From assembly GCA_937123825.1 (NCBI GenBank), contig CAKZKQ010000459.1:1-49401 (forward strand): a stretch of DNA of 49,401 nucleotides, in the 5' to 3' direction. The translations under genes were made by a program, and so were the position numbers. Below are positions 17,225 to 25,989 of this stretch, in pieces (position 1 is the stretch's first letter; each line of letters begins with the position of its first letter). Source of the stretch: an uncultured Pseudomonadota bacterium (lineage in GTDB: Bacteria > Myxococcota_A > Bradymonadia > Bradymonadales > GCA-2716585). The notes beneath the pieces were generated by a model that was not told the DNA's origin, ran no database searches, and saw nothing but the letters and a program-made list of their open reading frames with translations.

Positions 17225-17380
17225 TCGCCCCTTTGGGGCTTGCTTTTTGGTTCGGTTGCCGCGCTGCGCTTGGCTGCCCTTTCGGTTCGCGGCGCTGCGC
17301 TTGCTTTTGGTTCGGTCGCCGGCGCTTCGCTTGGCTCCCTTTTGGTGCGGTCGCTGCGCTCCCTTATAGCAATTGCGATG
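17225..17380. repeat. Left block of an inverted repeat family; 45-bp perfect arm at 17336-17380
   Basis: The block is built from degenerate copies of a unit like CGCTTGCTTTTGGTTCGGT. Its last 45 bases, ending in CTTATAGCAATTGCGATG, are perfectly repeated in reverse orientation at 17952-17996. Spacer between arms is 571 bp. Confidence 0.8.
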
Positions 17381-17525
17381 TGTGGACCGTGCTTCGCTTC
17401 GCCGGGGCGTGTTGCCATCTCGTCGAAATACACTTCAGAGGGAGGGTGGGGACGAGCGGCTGGCGGCTCTTTGAGCTTGGTGCCTCCCCCCAAACGTATA
17501 TGCCCGGCTTGTTTTTGGGGGCAGG

Positions 17526-17626
17526 GTAGGCGGCGCAGCTCGCCTTCCTGCCGGCTTTTGTGGGTGGCGACAGCGTTGGTCCTTAACTTCGCAAGGCCGC
17601 TCGGTAAGGCGAGCTTCGCCGCCTAC
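17526..17626. repeat. Long hairpin: 21-bp arms with one mismatch
   Basis: Arms lie at 17526-17546 and 17606-17626, with a single mismatch (GGCGCAGCT versus the complement of AGCTTCGCC) and a 59-nt loop. The right arm is part of the direct repeat described at 17569-17755. The element looks like a repetitive extragenic palindrome rather than a terminator. Confidence 0.7.
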
Positions 17627-17755
17627 CTTCGCCCCTATGTAATCGTCGCTGGTGTTGGTCTGCACATTCGTAAGGCTGCTCGGAATCACTGACAACGCTG
17701 GTCCTCAAGTTCCAAGGCCACTCGGTCAGCGGGCTATCGCCGCCCACCTTCGCCC
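17569..17755. repeat. Degenerate direct repeats of about 65 bp
   Basis: Copies at 17569-17635 and 17691-17755 share GACARCGYTGGTCCTYAAST, then AAGGCCRCTCGGT, and end in CGCCYACCTTCGCCC. A third, partial copy lies near 17647-17683 (TGTTGGTCTGCACATTCG, then AAGGCTGCTCGG). They are clearly related but diverged. Confidence 0.6.
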
Positions 17756-17951
17756 AAAGCCCCAACCATCCCAAAAGTTCCACCACAAAAGCCGCCCACC
17801 CCCTTGGAAAGCCCTCCAAACCTTCGTCACCCACTCACAAACCCCCTTGGAAAACCCCACAAGCCTCAACCAACGCTCATCCGATCTCAGAGAAGTGAAA
17901 GCACTTTCGACGAGATGCCCCACTCCAACCGGCGGAGCCAAGACCCCAACC

Positions 17952-18095
17952 CATCGCAATTGCTATAAGGGAGCGCAGCGACCGCACCAAAAGGGAACGA
18001 AGTGACCGAACCAAAAGCGCAGCGCAGCAAGCGAACCGAAAGCGCAGCGCCAGCAAGCGAACCGCTCCCGAACGAGCGAAGCGAGTGAGGGAGCC
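17952..18095. repeat. Right block of the inverted repeat family
   Basis: The reverse-complement partner of 17225-17380. 17952-17996 is identical to the left arm. The remainder is built of units like AGCGCAGCAAGCGAACCGAA and runs up to the ribosome-binding site of the gene at 18099. Confidence 0.8.
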
Positions 18096-18098
18096 CAG

Positions 18099-19409
18099 GT
18101 GCGTACAGTAATTTTGTCGAGTGTGGTGACCAGTGGGGTGACACAGAAGGTGTTGCGGACGCTGGCGGAGGGTCGCAGACGCGTGACGCGGCGGCCGCAT
18201 GAGGTTTTGTATTTTCATCAGGTGGATGACCCCTACAGTCACCTGGTGGCGACGCACTTGAGCCAACTGGCTCAACTCTACGATGTGCGCTGGGTGCCTT
18301 TGCTGGTGGGGCCGCCTCCGGATTGGGCGGCGCCGGATCGGGAGCGTCTGGTTGGGTTTTCGCGCCGCGATGCCCAGGACATCGCCGGGCGCTACAAGGC
18401 GCGCTTTGTGGATCCTTTGAAGCAGCCGCCGGCGAGCATGGTCGAGATGGCCAATCGGGCGTTGGCCAAGGTCAAAGATGACCCTGAGGCCTTTATGGCG
18501 TTGGCGCCGCAGGTCGGCGAGGCGCTTTGGGGTGGTGATGAGGCGGTGCTGCGGCGTTTGGCGCTGGACAGCCCGCCGGTGACCTTGGCGCGGGAGTGGA
18601 TGGCGGACAACGCGCAGCGCCGTGAAAAGCTGGGGCACTATCTGGGGGCGACCTTTTATTACGGTTCGGAGTGGTATTGGGGTTTGGACCGGCTGCACTA
18701 TCTGGAGCAGCGCCTTCACGACATGGGTTTGTGGCGCGGTGTGGGGGCGTGGGCGCCGATTGTGTCGCCGCCGGTGGAGTCGGACAAGGTCTCTCAGGCG
18801 CCGCCGGGGTCCAAGCTGGAGTTCTTCTTTTCGTTGCGCAGCCCGTACAGCTATCTGGCTTTGGCGCGGACCTTTGCCTTGGCCCGGCGACGGGGCGTGG
18901 AGTTGGTCCCCAGGCCAGTGTTGCCCATGGTGATGCGCGGGCTGCAGGTGCCCTTTGCCAAGCGGATTTACATCGTTCGGGACACGGCCCGCGAGGCCAA
19001 ACGCCAGGGAATTCCCTTTGGGAGGATCGCCGATCCGGTGGGGACGGGCATCGAGCGAGGGTTGGCGGTGGCCCATCTGGCGCAGCAGCGCGGCGTTCTG
19101 GAACCCTTCTTCATCAACATGGCCAGGGGCGTGATGGCCGAGGGGCGCGACATCACTCGGGACAAGACGCTGGCCAGCATGGCCCAGCACGCGGGCATGG
19201 ACTGGTCGGACGCCCAGAAGGCGCTGGGGGATGACGCGTGGCGGCAGGAGGCGGACGCCAACCGGCAGGCCTTGCTGGAGTTGGGGTTGTGGGGTGTGCC
19301 GAGCTTTCGGTTTGGGCAGACCAGCACCTGGGGCCAGGACCGGCTGTGGTTGATTGAGGACGCCATCGAGGCCGCCACCGAAGCCCACCGGGCGACATCC
19401 GTCGAATAG
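18099..19409 (+). CDS. Tandem DsbA/HCCA-isomerase-like thioredoxin-fold protein
   Basis: 436 residues from a GTG at 18099 with GGGAG six nt upstream. Two related domains follow each other. The first (about 34-215) has HEVLYFHQVDDPYSHL and ends with YYGSEWYWGLDRLHYLE. The second (about 239-430) has KLEFFFSLRSPYSYLAL and ends with GVPSFRFG, then WGQDRLWLIED. The second matches the 2-hydroxychromene-2-carboxylate isomerase/GST-kappa branch of the DsbA family, in which the usual CxxC is replaced by SPYSYL-type residues. These use glutathione or act on aromatic degradation intermediates. The first lacks CxxC as well (DDPYSH). So this is not a disulfide oxidase. The substrate is unknown. No signal peptide, so probably cytoplasmic. 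Convergent with the methyltransferase gene. Confidence 0.82.
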   Translation: MRTVILSSVVTSGVTQKVLRTLAEGRRRVTRRPHEVLYFHQVDDPYSHLVATHLSQLAQLYDVRWVPLLVGPPPDWAAPDRERLVGFSRRDAQDIAGRYKARFVDPLKQPPASMVEMANRALAKVKDDPEAFMALAPQVGEALWGGDEAVLRRLALDSPPVTLAREWMADNAQRREKLGHYLGATFYYGSEWYWGLDRLHYLEQRLHDMGLWRGVGAWAPIVSPPVESDKVSQAPPGSKLEFFFSLRSPYSYLALARTFALARRRGVELVPRPVLPMVMRGLQVPFAKRIYIVRDTAREAKRQGIPFGRIADPVGTGIERGLAVAHLAQQRGVLEPFFINMARGVMAEGRDITRDKTLASMAQHAGMDWSDAQKALGDDAWRQEADANRQALLELGLWGVPSFRFGQTSTWGQDRLWLIEDAIEAATEAHRATSVE

Positions 19410-19410
19410 G

Positions 19411-19440
19411 CCCAAGGCTGGGGCATCATTCAGCCTTTGG
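19411..19440. terminator. Possible bidirectional hairpin between convergent genes
   Basis: CCCAAGGCTG (19411-19420) pairs with CAGCCTTTGG (19431-19440) with one mismatch and a 10-nt loop. It lies between the stop at 19409 and the stop of the methyltransferase at 19426, overlapping the latter's end. There is no U run, so termination strength is uncertain. Confidence 0.4.
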
Positions 19441-20238
19441 AACACCGCCTTCGGGGGCCCAGATTACATAGCCGCGCTGCCACCACTGCGGGGTCTGTGC
19501 CACGCCAACATCGGCCTGCGCCAGCGCCGCAGCGGCGGCCACAAAGCCCTCTTTGGCGGACAACTCCCCGGCCTCGCGCCGGGCCTGGGACCAGAGGCCC
19601 ATCCAGGTTTGAAAGAAGTCGTGGATGGGTTCGCCTTTGACCACGCGGCGGCGCAAATCTCGGGGCAGGCGGTCGCGGAACATGATGGGCGCAAAGCCCT
19701 GGCTGCAGTCGGTGTAGAAGAGCATGGCCTCGCGGTGCAGGCCCTCCTGGCGACGGCGCAGCAGGTGCACGACCATGACGCTGCCGACCTTGTCGCAGGT
19801 CCCTTCAAGCAACAACCCCCCCTCCAGCAGACGCTGGCCCAGCAGGCGGTGCACTTCGGGCACTTGCTGGGGGCGATATTGGCGCAGGACGTTCAAAGCC
19901 CGGATGAGCCGGGCGGGACGAGGCCCAAGGGCGTCAAGTTCAAAGCCACCAAGCTCAAAAGCGGTCTGCGCGTCGGCGTGCTCCTGGGCGCTCTCGACGC
20001 GGTGAGGCTCAATCTCAACCCCCAAAACATAGAGCCGCGGATTGAGGCCGCGAAACATGGCGGCGCTCTCCAAAGTCGTCCACGGATGCTCGCCGTAGCC
20101 CACATCCACAAAGGCGGCCTCGTCCCAGGGGCCGCCCTGGCGCTTCAACAGCTCGGCTTCGGCCTCGCAGACCCAGGCGTCGAGGGCGTGGAGGCGCTGG
20201 GGGCGAGTTTTGCCGCGGGTTTTGCGGCCGATGATCAT
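19426..20238 (-). CDS. Class I SAM-dependent methyltransferase-like protein
   Basis: 270 residues. Motif I is at FVDVGYGE (about 43-50), a Gly-containing SAM-binding loop. It is followed by an acidic strand end at [14 protein letters not shown] (about 71-84), which would bind the SAM ribose. A later [11 protein letters not shown] segment fits strand 5. The N-terminus is basic ([16 protein letters not shown]). No specificity motif for DNA, RNA or a small molecule was recognised. The ATG overlaps the stop of the CoA-transferase gene (ATGA), so it is coupled to that operon, though no metabolic link is evident. Confidence 0.7.
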   Translation of the reverse strand: MIIGRKTRGKTRPQRLHALDAWVCEAEAELLKRQGGPWDEAAFVDVGYGEHPWTTLESAAMFRGLNPRLYVLGVEIEPHRVESAQEHADAQTAFELGGFELDALGPRPARLIRALNVLRQYRPQQVPEVHRLLGQRLLEGGLLLEGTCDKVGSVMVVHLLRRRQEGLHREAMLFYTDCSQGFAPIMFRDRLPRDLRRRVVKGEPIHDFFQTWMGLWSQARREAGELSAKEGFVAAAAALAQADVGVAQTPQWWQRGYVIWAPEGGVPKAE

Positions 20239-21578
20239 AGGGCGTTGTCGAAGGGGGCGGTGGTGGCGGCCTGAACCTGCTCCAGGGTGACGCCGGGCAT
20301 CAACTCCACCAGGGTCAGGCGGCCTTCGATCATTTTAAAGACGGCCAGCTCGGTGATGACGGTGTCGACCGCACCGCAGACCGTGACAGGGAGGGGGACC
20401 TCGGGGACGATCTTGGGGGCGCCGCTGCGGCTGGAGTGAGTCATGGTGATGACCAGGCGGCGCGCGCCCGAGGCCAGGTCCATGGCGCCGCCCACACCCA
20501 GCAGAGGTTTGCCGGGCACGGCCCAGTTGGCCATGTTGCCGTGGGCGTCGACCTGAAGCGCGCCCATGATGGAGACGTCCACATGACCGCCCCGGATCAT
20601 GGCAAAGCTGCTGGCGCTGTCAAAGTAGGAGGCGCCGTCAAGCGCGGTGACGGGCTGCTTGCCCGCGTTGACGGGGTAGTCCATGGCGCCGCCGGACTCG
20701 GGGGCGGGGCCCACGCCCAGCATCCCGTTTTCGGTGTGCATGACGATGCCGTGCTCGGGCGTGATGAGGTCGGCCACAAGGGTGGGGATCCCCACGCCGA
20801 GGTTGACCATGTCCCCGGCCTCAAGCTCTTTGAGGGCGCGGGCGGCGATGGCCATCCGCGCGGCGCTGGCCTTCTTGCCGCTGCCCTTGATCGAGGCCGA
20901 TGAGCCAAGCTCCTCCTCGGTCGTGTGGGCCTGGACCAGAAAATCCACAAAGCAGCCCTGGGTGTGGACCTGATCGGGGGGGATCTGACCGATGGGGACG
21001 ATCTCCTCGACCTCGGCGATGACCAGACTGGCGGCGGTGGCCATCAGCGGGTTGAAGTTCTGCTCGGTGCGCCGGTAGACCAGGTTCCCGGCCTCATCCG
21101 CGCGCCACGCGCGCACAAACGCCACGTCGGCCTTGAGCCCAGGGACAAAAACGTAGGTCTCGCCGTTGATCTCGCGGGTGTCGGCGCCCTCGGCCAGCTT
21201 GGTGCCCGCCGAGGTGCGGGTGTAAAAGCCGCCAATCCCGGCGCCGCCTGCGCGGATCGCCTCGGCCAACGAGCCCTGCGGGATGAGCGTCACATCCAGC
21301 GAGCCGTCTTGTGATGCTGCCACCGCCTCGGGGTTGGACGTGAAGAACGAGCCGATGGCCGCGCTCAACTGCCCATTTTGCAGCAAGCGACCGCCGCCCA
21401 GCCCGACCTCGCCGACATTGTTGGAGATCAGCGTCAGGCCCTTGGTGCCGCGCTTGGCCAACGCGTGGTAGAGGTGAACGGGGTTGCCGGTCATGCCAAA
21501 GCCGCCGCCCATCAGGACCGCCCCTTCAGGCACCAACGCCGCAGCCTGCGCGGCGGTAATCTGAGGAATTTGTTGCAT
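20235..21578 (-). CDS. Fused alpha-beta 3-oxoacid/3-oxoadipate CoA-transferase
   Basis: 447 residues from the ATG at 21578, with AGGAAGAGAG just upstream; the longer frame to 21662 is not needed. The N-terminal half is the alpha subunit ([24 protein letters not shown]). The C-terminal half is the beta subunit ([15 protein letters not shown], then [11 protein letters not shown]). The catalytic Glu of class I CoA-transferases is E283 in ENG. Most bacteria encode these as two proteins (AtoDA, ScoAB, PcaIJ). Here they are one chain, as in animal SCOT. It moves CoA from succinyl-CoA to a 3-oxoacid. Beside a PcaF-like thiolase, the likely substrate is 3-oxoadipate, but acetoacetate is equally possible. 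Confidence 0.92.
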   Translation of the reverse strand: MQQIPQITAAQAAALVPEGAVLMGGGFGMTGNPVHLYHALAKRGTKGLTLISNNVGEVGLGGGRLLQNGQLSAAIGSFFTSNPEAVAASQDGSLDVTLIPQGSLAEAIRAGGAGIGGFYTRTSAGTKLAEGADTREINGETYVFVPGLKADVAFVRAWRADEAGNLVYRRTEQNFNPLMATAASLVIAEVEEIVPIGQIPPDQVHTQGCFVDFLVQAHTTEEELGSSASIKGSGKKASAARMAIAARALKELEAGDMVNLGVGIPTLVADLITPEHGIVMHTENGMLGVGPAPESGGAMDYPVNAGKQPVTALDGASYFDSASSFAMIRGGHVDVSIMGALQVDAHGNMANWAVPGKPLLGVGGAMDLASGARRLVITMTHSSRSGAPKIVPEVPLPVTVCGAVDTVITELAVFKMIEGRLTLVELMPGVTLEQVQAATTAPFDNAL

Positions 21579-21684
21579 CGCTCTCTTCCTGTGTTCGGGC
21601 GGCAAAACGCGGCCACTTTCAGACCGCACACCGCACACGGGCGACCACAACCAACGCCTCAAAGCGCGGCGGTCGCCCCTGTCA

Positions 21685-22962
21685 TCAGCACAACTTGATC
21701 ATGGTCGCTTCGCCCTGGCCCACGCCGACGCAGAGCGTCGCCAGACCGTGCGAGATCTCCTGACCTTCGGCCTTGCGGCGCAGCATCTCGTGCAGGAGCG
21801 TGGTCAAAATCCGCGCCCCCGAGCACCCCAGCGGGTGACCCAGCGCGATGGCACCGCCGTTGACGTTGGTGATCGACTCCTCGATCCCCAACTGGCGAAG
21901 CACGCCCAGCGACTGCACCGCAAAGGCCTCGTTCAACTCCACCAGATCGATGTCGCCGATCTCCATGCCCAACCGCTCCAAGAGCTTGCGCGTGGCGGGC
22001 ACCGGCCCCAGCCCCATCGTCCGAGGATCCACACCGGCAGCCGCCGATCCCACCCAGGTCGCCAGCGGCTTGATGCCCAGCGCCTCGGCCTTCTGGCGGC
22101 TCATCAACACCAGCGCGCAGGCCCCGTCGTTGAGTCCGCTGGCATTGCCCGCCGTCACGGTCCCGTCCTTCTGAAACGCGGGGCGGAGCTTGGCCAACTT
22201 CTCGGCACTGGTGGCCATCGCCAGCACGCCGTCGTCGCCCACGGTGTAGCGCGGGTGCTCGTCGCGCTCAAAGACCACCGCTGGGCCTTTGCGCTGCGGG
22301 ATCTCCACGGGGATGATTTCGTCTTTAAAGCGCCCGGCGTTGATCGCCGCCACCGCCTTGGCCTGACTCTCAAACGCAAAGCGGTCCTGGTCCTCACGGG
22401 TGATCTCGCCGCCGTCCACACCCCCCGCGCAGCTCAGCGCGTGGATATTTTCGGCGGTGATCCCCATGGCCTCCAGCGGAAAGAGTTCTTTCATGCGCGG
22501 GTTGGGAAAACGCCAGCCCAGCGTGGTGTCATAGGCCGTCTTGGGACCGGGCGGACCCCAGGCCCTGGAGTTTTTGGCCATCGCGTAGGGCGCGCGCGTC
22601 ATCGACTCCACGCCGCCCGCCACAAAGACCTCTCCTTCACCGCAACGAATGGCGCGGGCGGCCTGGTTGACGGCGTTGAGGCCGCTGGCGCACAGGCGGT
22701 TGAAGGTCACCCCGGCGACGTGCTGGGGCAATCCCGCCAGGAGCAGGCCCATCCGCGCCACATTGCGGTTGTCCTCACCGGCCTGGTTGGCGCACCCCAT
22801 GTAGACCTCTTCGATCTCCTGGGGGTCCACACCGGCGCGCTCCACGGCGGCTTTGATGACCAGCGCCGCCAGATCGTCGGGCCGCACCTGGGACAACGCG
22901 CCGCCAAGGCGCCCAATGGGCGTGCGCACGGCGCTGACAATCACCACTTCGGGCTGAGACAT
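21685..22962 (-). CDS. Acyl-CoA thiolase, 3-oxoadipyl-CoA thiolase (PcaF)-like
   Basis: 425 residues from the ATG at 22962, with AGGAGG seven nt upstream. The active site is complete: C91 in [12 protein letters not shown]376 in [11 protein letters not shown] and C411 in LCVGVGQG. The segment [15 protein letters not shown] is the form seen in PcaF/PaaJ thiolases rather than in PhaA or AtoB. It cleaves a 3-oxoacyl-CoA with CoA to give acetyl-CoA plus succinyl-CoA or acetyl-CoA. The family is usually near 400 residues. The excess includes about 10 residues around [11 protein letters not shown], after TAEN, where PcaF normally goes straight to the next helix. It is part of an operon with ArsC (2-bp gap) and the CoA-transferase (106-bp gap). 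Confidence 0.92.
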   Translation of the reverse strand: MSQPEVVIVSAVRTPIGRLGGALSQVRPDDLAALVIKAAVERAGVDPQEIEEVYMGCANQAGEDNRNVARMGLLLAGLPQHVAGVTFNRLCASGLNAVNQAARAIRCGEGEVFVAGGVESMTRAPYAMAKNSRAWGPPGPKTAYDTTLGWRFPNPRMKELFPLEAMGITAENIHALSCAGGVDGGEITREDQDRFAFESQAKAVAAINAGRFKDEIIPVEIPQRKGPAVVFERDEHPRYTVGDDGVLAMATSAEKLAKLRPAFQKDGTVTAGNASGLNDGACALVLMSRQKAEALGIKPLATWVGSAAAGVDPRTMGLGPVPATRKLLERLGMEIGDIDLVELNEAFAVQSLGVLRQLGIEESITNVNGGAIALGHPLGCSGARILTTLLHEMLRRKAEGQEISHGLATLCVGVGQGEATMIKLC

Positions 22963-22964
22963 GG

Positions 22965-23384
22965 TCACGCCTCCTGCTTCATCAGCGCCTCAAGGCGCGA
23001 TTTGATCTCGTCGCGGGCCACCCGAAAGTGTGCCAGCCGCACCTCATCGCTCAAATCTTCGTGCTTGCGGTCGGGGTCCTGCAACGGCCAGTGCAATCGG
23101 CGCGCGCCGCTCAGAAAGACCGGGCAGACCTCCTCGGCGCAGAGGGTGATGACCAGGTCCACGGTGTCGGGGTCGATGGTCTCCACCGACTTGGAGCTGT
23201 GGCCGTCAAGCTCGATGCCAAGCTCCGCCATGGCGCGCACGGCGTAGGGGTTGACCCGCGAAGGGCTGCTGCCAGCCGACTGCACGCGGGCCTGATCGCC
23301 AAAGAGGTGACGGGCCAACCCTTCAGCCATCTGGCTGCGGGCAGAGTTGGCCACACAAAGAAAAAGGACGCTCTTGAAGGTCAT
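22965..23384 (-). CDS. arsC: Arsenate reductase, thioredoxin-dependent LMW-phosphatase type
   Basis: 139 residues. The P-loop CVANSARSQ places the nucleophile at C10 and its Arg at R16. The relay cysteines are C82 and C87 in [10 protein letters not shown]. The spacing C82-x4-C87 differs from the C82/C89 of the plasmid pI258 enzyme but keeps the pair. The DPD motif common to the fold appears as QDPDRK. It reduces arsenate to arsenite using thioredoxin. GAGGAC lies just before the ATG. No arsenite pump or ArsR is nearby, so a housekeeping or unrelated phosphatase role cannot be excluded. Confidence 0.9.
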   Translation of the reverse strand: MTFKSVLFLCVANSARSQMAEGLARHLFGDQARVQSAGSSPSRVNPYAVRAMAELGIELDGHSSKSVETIDPDTVDLVITLCAEEVCPVFLSGARRLHWPLQDPDRKHEDLSDEVRLAHFRVARDEIKSRLEALMKQEA

Positions 23385-23421
23385 AAGTCCTCGTGGGGAG
23401 AGGTGGATTTGGACCGGGGAG

Positions 23422-23733
23422 TCAGTCTCCCAGACCCAGCTCCTGGGTGATTTCTTTGACGGTCTGGAGTTCCAGAGGGCTCAGGCGCCCATCAACCAAC
23501 GACGCGGCCAGGACCTCATCGAGGATCTGACGCCGCTCGGCTTCGGGCAACGACGCCAACGCGGCGCTGGCCCCATCGGTGCCCTCAAAGTGCCTGACGG
23601 CCTCACGCTGGGCGTCATCAAGACCGTGGCGCTCCATGGCGGCGCCAAGCGCAGCGCGCTCGGTGTCGGTCATCAGGCCGTCCGCGGCGAGAATACGGGC
23701 CAGCAGGTGGCATCGTGCGACGTTTGGGTTCAT
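23422..23733 (-). CDS. TerB-like small helical protein
   Basis: 103 residues from the ATG at 23733, with GAGGAG upstream. An all-helical protein with two similar halves: [16 protein letters not shown] and [15 protein letters not shown]. The DG.(L)...E pattern after a helix is typical of the TerB/TerB-like domain, where acidic residues bind metal. It has no membrane segment. It is first in the ArsC-thiolase-CoA-transferase-methyltransferase operon, 37 bp upstream of ArsC. The role is unknown; TerB proteins are tied to stress and metal responses. Confidence 0.7.
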   Translation of the reverse strand: MNPNVARCHLLARILAADGLMTDTERAALGAAMERHGLDDAQREAVRHFEGTDGASAALASLPEAERRQILDEVLAASLVDGRLSPLELQTVKEITQELGLGD

Positions 23734-23937
23734 GGGGTGCTCCTCTATCCCTGACACGTCTTGTGAAGTAACGCATCTGACATAAGCGCGCAAACCTCAC
23801 CGTTGGCAAGCCAAACCCATCGCTTGGCGCATTGGCATGTGCACGCGTCAATACTGGCGCAGGGACACCCGGGCGCGATATGCTCCTTGGCGGCTCGGGC
23901 TTTTCTGGCAGAGGGCACAAGCTGATTGGGGGGCGAC

Positions 23938-25932
23938 GTGAGGCAAATCAAATCGACGGCCTGGGTGTGGATGGCTGTGATGGGGCTGGCGCTGGTGGGT
24001 TGCGGCGATGACGAGCCAAACAACCAAACCAACCCTGCCATGGACATGGATGTGGACGAGGGGGAGGACGACGCGGACCTGCCCGATGTCCAGGAAGACG
24101 CAGAGCAAGACGCCGAGCCCGACGCGCCGTGCGGCGTGGAGTGTGAACCGTCTCCGATCAGCATCCAGGACCCGACCACGGGACAACTCCACGCCTACCC
24201 CGACGACTTCTGGACCGTTGAGGACCCCCAACAGCCTTCAGGGGTGCGCGTAAACGTCACCCTTGAGAACATGATCAGCATCCTGGACTTCCCGGCCTCG
24301 TATCAAAGCGTCTTTACGGACCTGTCGCTCCTGGACGGCTTTGGCACCTCGGCGGGTGGGTTCTTTCGGTTCTCCAAGACCCTCGACCCGGCCTCCATCC
24401 CGTCGGGGGGTGCCACGACCGAGAGCGACAGCCCGGTGATCTTTGGCGCCCTGGGGCCCGATGGCTTTGAGCCGGTGCCGGTGGAGATCAAAATGACCGA
24501 CGACGACCAGACGGTCGTCTTCAGGCCGATGGTCCCGCTGCCGGCGGCGTCTCGCGCGGTGGCGGCGTTGACCACGGCGGTGGTCGGGGTCGACGGCGAG
24601 CCCATTGAGGCAGGCGAGTATACCCGGGCGATGTTGGATGGAAACGTGCCGGAGGGTGTGGAGCATTTGCAGGGGCGGTACGGTGAGGCGGTGGAGGCGC
24701 TGGTGGCGTCGGGGCGGATTGATGGGGCAGATGAGATCGGGGCGATGACGGTGTTTACGACCCAGTCCATTGTGCAGGACAATCTGCAGATCGCTCAGGA
24801 CATCCAAGCGCGCCAGTATGAGGTCGCCGAGCGCCTTGGGTGCACTCCGCGCGCAAACGACCTGCGCTGCACGATCACCTTTGAGGTCAACCATTACCGC
24901 GACGAGTTGGCACGCGCCCGCACCGAGCCCCAAGGGTCTTACACGCTCTCGGCGGAGGTTTTTATGCCCACCGACCGAAGCGATGGCCCGGCGCCGGTGG
25001 TGATCTTTGGTCACGGCCTCGGTGGGGATCGGGGCCAGGCCAGGCGGCTGGCCGAGGTGATGGCGCCGCTGGGGTTGGCGTCGGTGGCGCTCGACGCGCC
25101 TGAGCACGGAGAACACCCGGCCAAGAGCGGCGGCGATGGGGTGCTGGGTTTGGCGCGCTTCTTTGGCTTTGATGACCTCTTCAACATGAGCGCCTTCAGG
25201 CTGCGGGACAACTGGAGCCAAGCGACCCACGACAAGTTGGCGCTGGTCGAGTTGCTCAAGTCGGGCGTGGACGTGGACGGGGATGGGGAGATTGATCTGG
25301 AGCAGGGGCCTTTCCTTTACCTGGGGGCGTCGCTGGGCGGCATCATGGGCACAGAGTTTCTGGCGCTGAGCCCCGACGTGGAGGCGGCCATTTTGATCGT
25401 CCCAGGGGCTCGGATCACGGACATCATGCAGTTTGGCGAGACCTTTGGGCCGATTTTGCGGATCTTGACGCCTGCAGGGGTGACGCCGGGCGACGTGGAC
25501 CGGTTCTGGCCGGTGCTCCAGAGCGCCGTGGAGCGCGGCGACGGGGTCAACTTTGCGCGCCACGTGCTTGAAGATCGTTTGGTGGGGCAGGCGCCCAGCG
25601 TTTTGCTTGGCGTGGTGCCGGATGACGACATCGTACCCGAGGTGACCCACATCGCGCTGGCCCGCGCCATGGGCGTGGTGCACGTGGAGCCGGTGGTCAG
25701 GCCGGTGGAATTGCTGGAGGTGGTTCCGGCGCCGATGTCTGGCAACATCGCGCCGGGCGTCACGGGCGCCTTTTTGCAGTTTGACTTCCTCGACTCGGGC
25801 CCGGACGCCGAGCCGTCCAACCACGGCGACATTGCCGAGAGCCCGGCGGGCGTGCGCACCTGGCTCCACTTCATGCGCACCCACCGCGAAGACGGTCAGG
25901 CCGAGGTCATCGATCCCTACGACATCCAATAA
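23938..25932 (+). CDS. Lipoprotein alpha/beta hydrolase
   Basis: 664 residues from the GTG at 23938, close behind a GGGGGG tract. The signal peptide (MAVMGLALVGC) ends with lipidated C22, followed by a disordered acidic linker of D/E-rich residues, typical of Bradymonadota lipoproteins. About 220 residues of beta-rich domain follow, then a hydrolase fold. The oxyanion region is GHGLGG (H359), and the nucleophile elbow is GASLGG with S465. A DAPEHGEH segment follows the first strand. The family covers esterases and lipases; the substrate is unknown. Its large N-terminal domain is similar to those of exported hydrolases annotated as Bacterial virulence factor lipase N-terminal, a guess. Convergent with the protease gene. 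Confidence 0.83.
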   Translation: MRQIKSTAWVWMAVMGLALVGCGDDEPNNQTNPAMDMDVDEGEDDADLPDVQEDAEQDAEPDAPCGVECEPSPISIQDPTTGQLHAYPDDFWTVEDPQQPSGVRVNVTLENMISILDFPASYQSVFTDLSLLDGFGTSAGGFFRFSKTLDPASIPSGGATTESDSPVIFGALGPDGFEPVPVEIKMTDDDQTVVFRPMVPLPAASRAVAALTTAVVGVDGEPIEAGEYTRAMLDGNVPEGVEHLQGRYGEAVEALVASGRIDGADEIGAMTVFTTQSIVQDNLQIAQDIQARQYEVAERLGCTPRANDLRCTITFEVNHYRDELARARTEPQGSYTLSAEVFMPTDRSDGPAPVVIFGHGLGGDRGQARRLAEVMAPLGLASVALDAPEHGEHPAKSGGDGVLGLARFFGFDDLFNMSAFRLRDNWSQATHDKLALVELLKSGVDVDGDGEIDLEQGPFLYLGASLGGIMGTEFLALSPDVEAAILIVPGARITDIMQFGETFGPILRILTPAGVTPGDVDRFWPVLQSAVERGDGVNFARHVLEDRLVGQAPSVLLGVVPDDDIVPEVTHIALARAMGVVHVEPVVRPVELLEVVPAPMSGNIAPGVTGAFLQFDFLDSGPDAEPSNHGDIAESPAGVRTWLHFMRTHREDGQAEVIDPYDIQ

Positions 25933-25944
25933 ACTATTGGCTCA

Positions 25945-25989
25945 TACCAAAGTGCAGACGAAAGCAAGTCGGACGTCTGTACTTTGGCA
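25945..25989. repeat. Short palindromic element, same family as 41194-41355
   Basis: CCAAAGTGCAGACG (25947-25960) pairs with CGTCTGTACTTTGG (25974-25987), one mismatch, 13-nt loop. Flanks read ATA on the left and CAT on the right. The reverse complement begins and ends like the longer element at 41194-41355, including the inner bases GACGTCCGACT and CTTTCGTCTGC. It may also act as a terminator between the convergent genes. Confidence 0.75.

Larger units (their letters stand above)
16898..18098. other. 1.2-kb non-coding repeat-rich gap
   Basis: No credible gene. Open frames here (for example 16949-17692) have repetitive, low-complexity translations (SLRSL, VAALRLAAL) and no family likeness. 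The first 250 bp are AC-rich and must include the promoter of the giant lipoprotein. From 17225 onward the gap holds two inverted blocks of GCTGCGCTTTTGGTTCGGT-type repeats, a 45-bp perfect inverted pair, a long hairpin at 17526-17626 and degenerate direct repeats (17569-17755). It ends directly at the ribosome site of the next gene. Confidence 0.7.

Noticed and set aside
16949..17692. 247-codon frame in the repeat gap
   Set aside because: The translation follows the repeats (VAALRLAAL, SLRSL) and crosses hairpins. Similar peptides arise from the mirror copy on the other strand, a mark of repeat DNA rather than a gene.
17877..19445. 522-codon minus-strand frame
   Set aside because: Antisense of the DsbA/HCCA-like gene extended through the repeat blocks; composition is R/H/P-rich filler.
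22965..23384. Complete arsenic-resistance operon
   Set aside because: Only arsC is present; no arsR, arsB or acr3 gene is found next to it.
24238..25929. 563-codon minus-strand frame
   Set aside because: Antisense of the hydrolase lipoprotein; Arg/His-rich with no family likeness.
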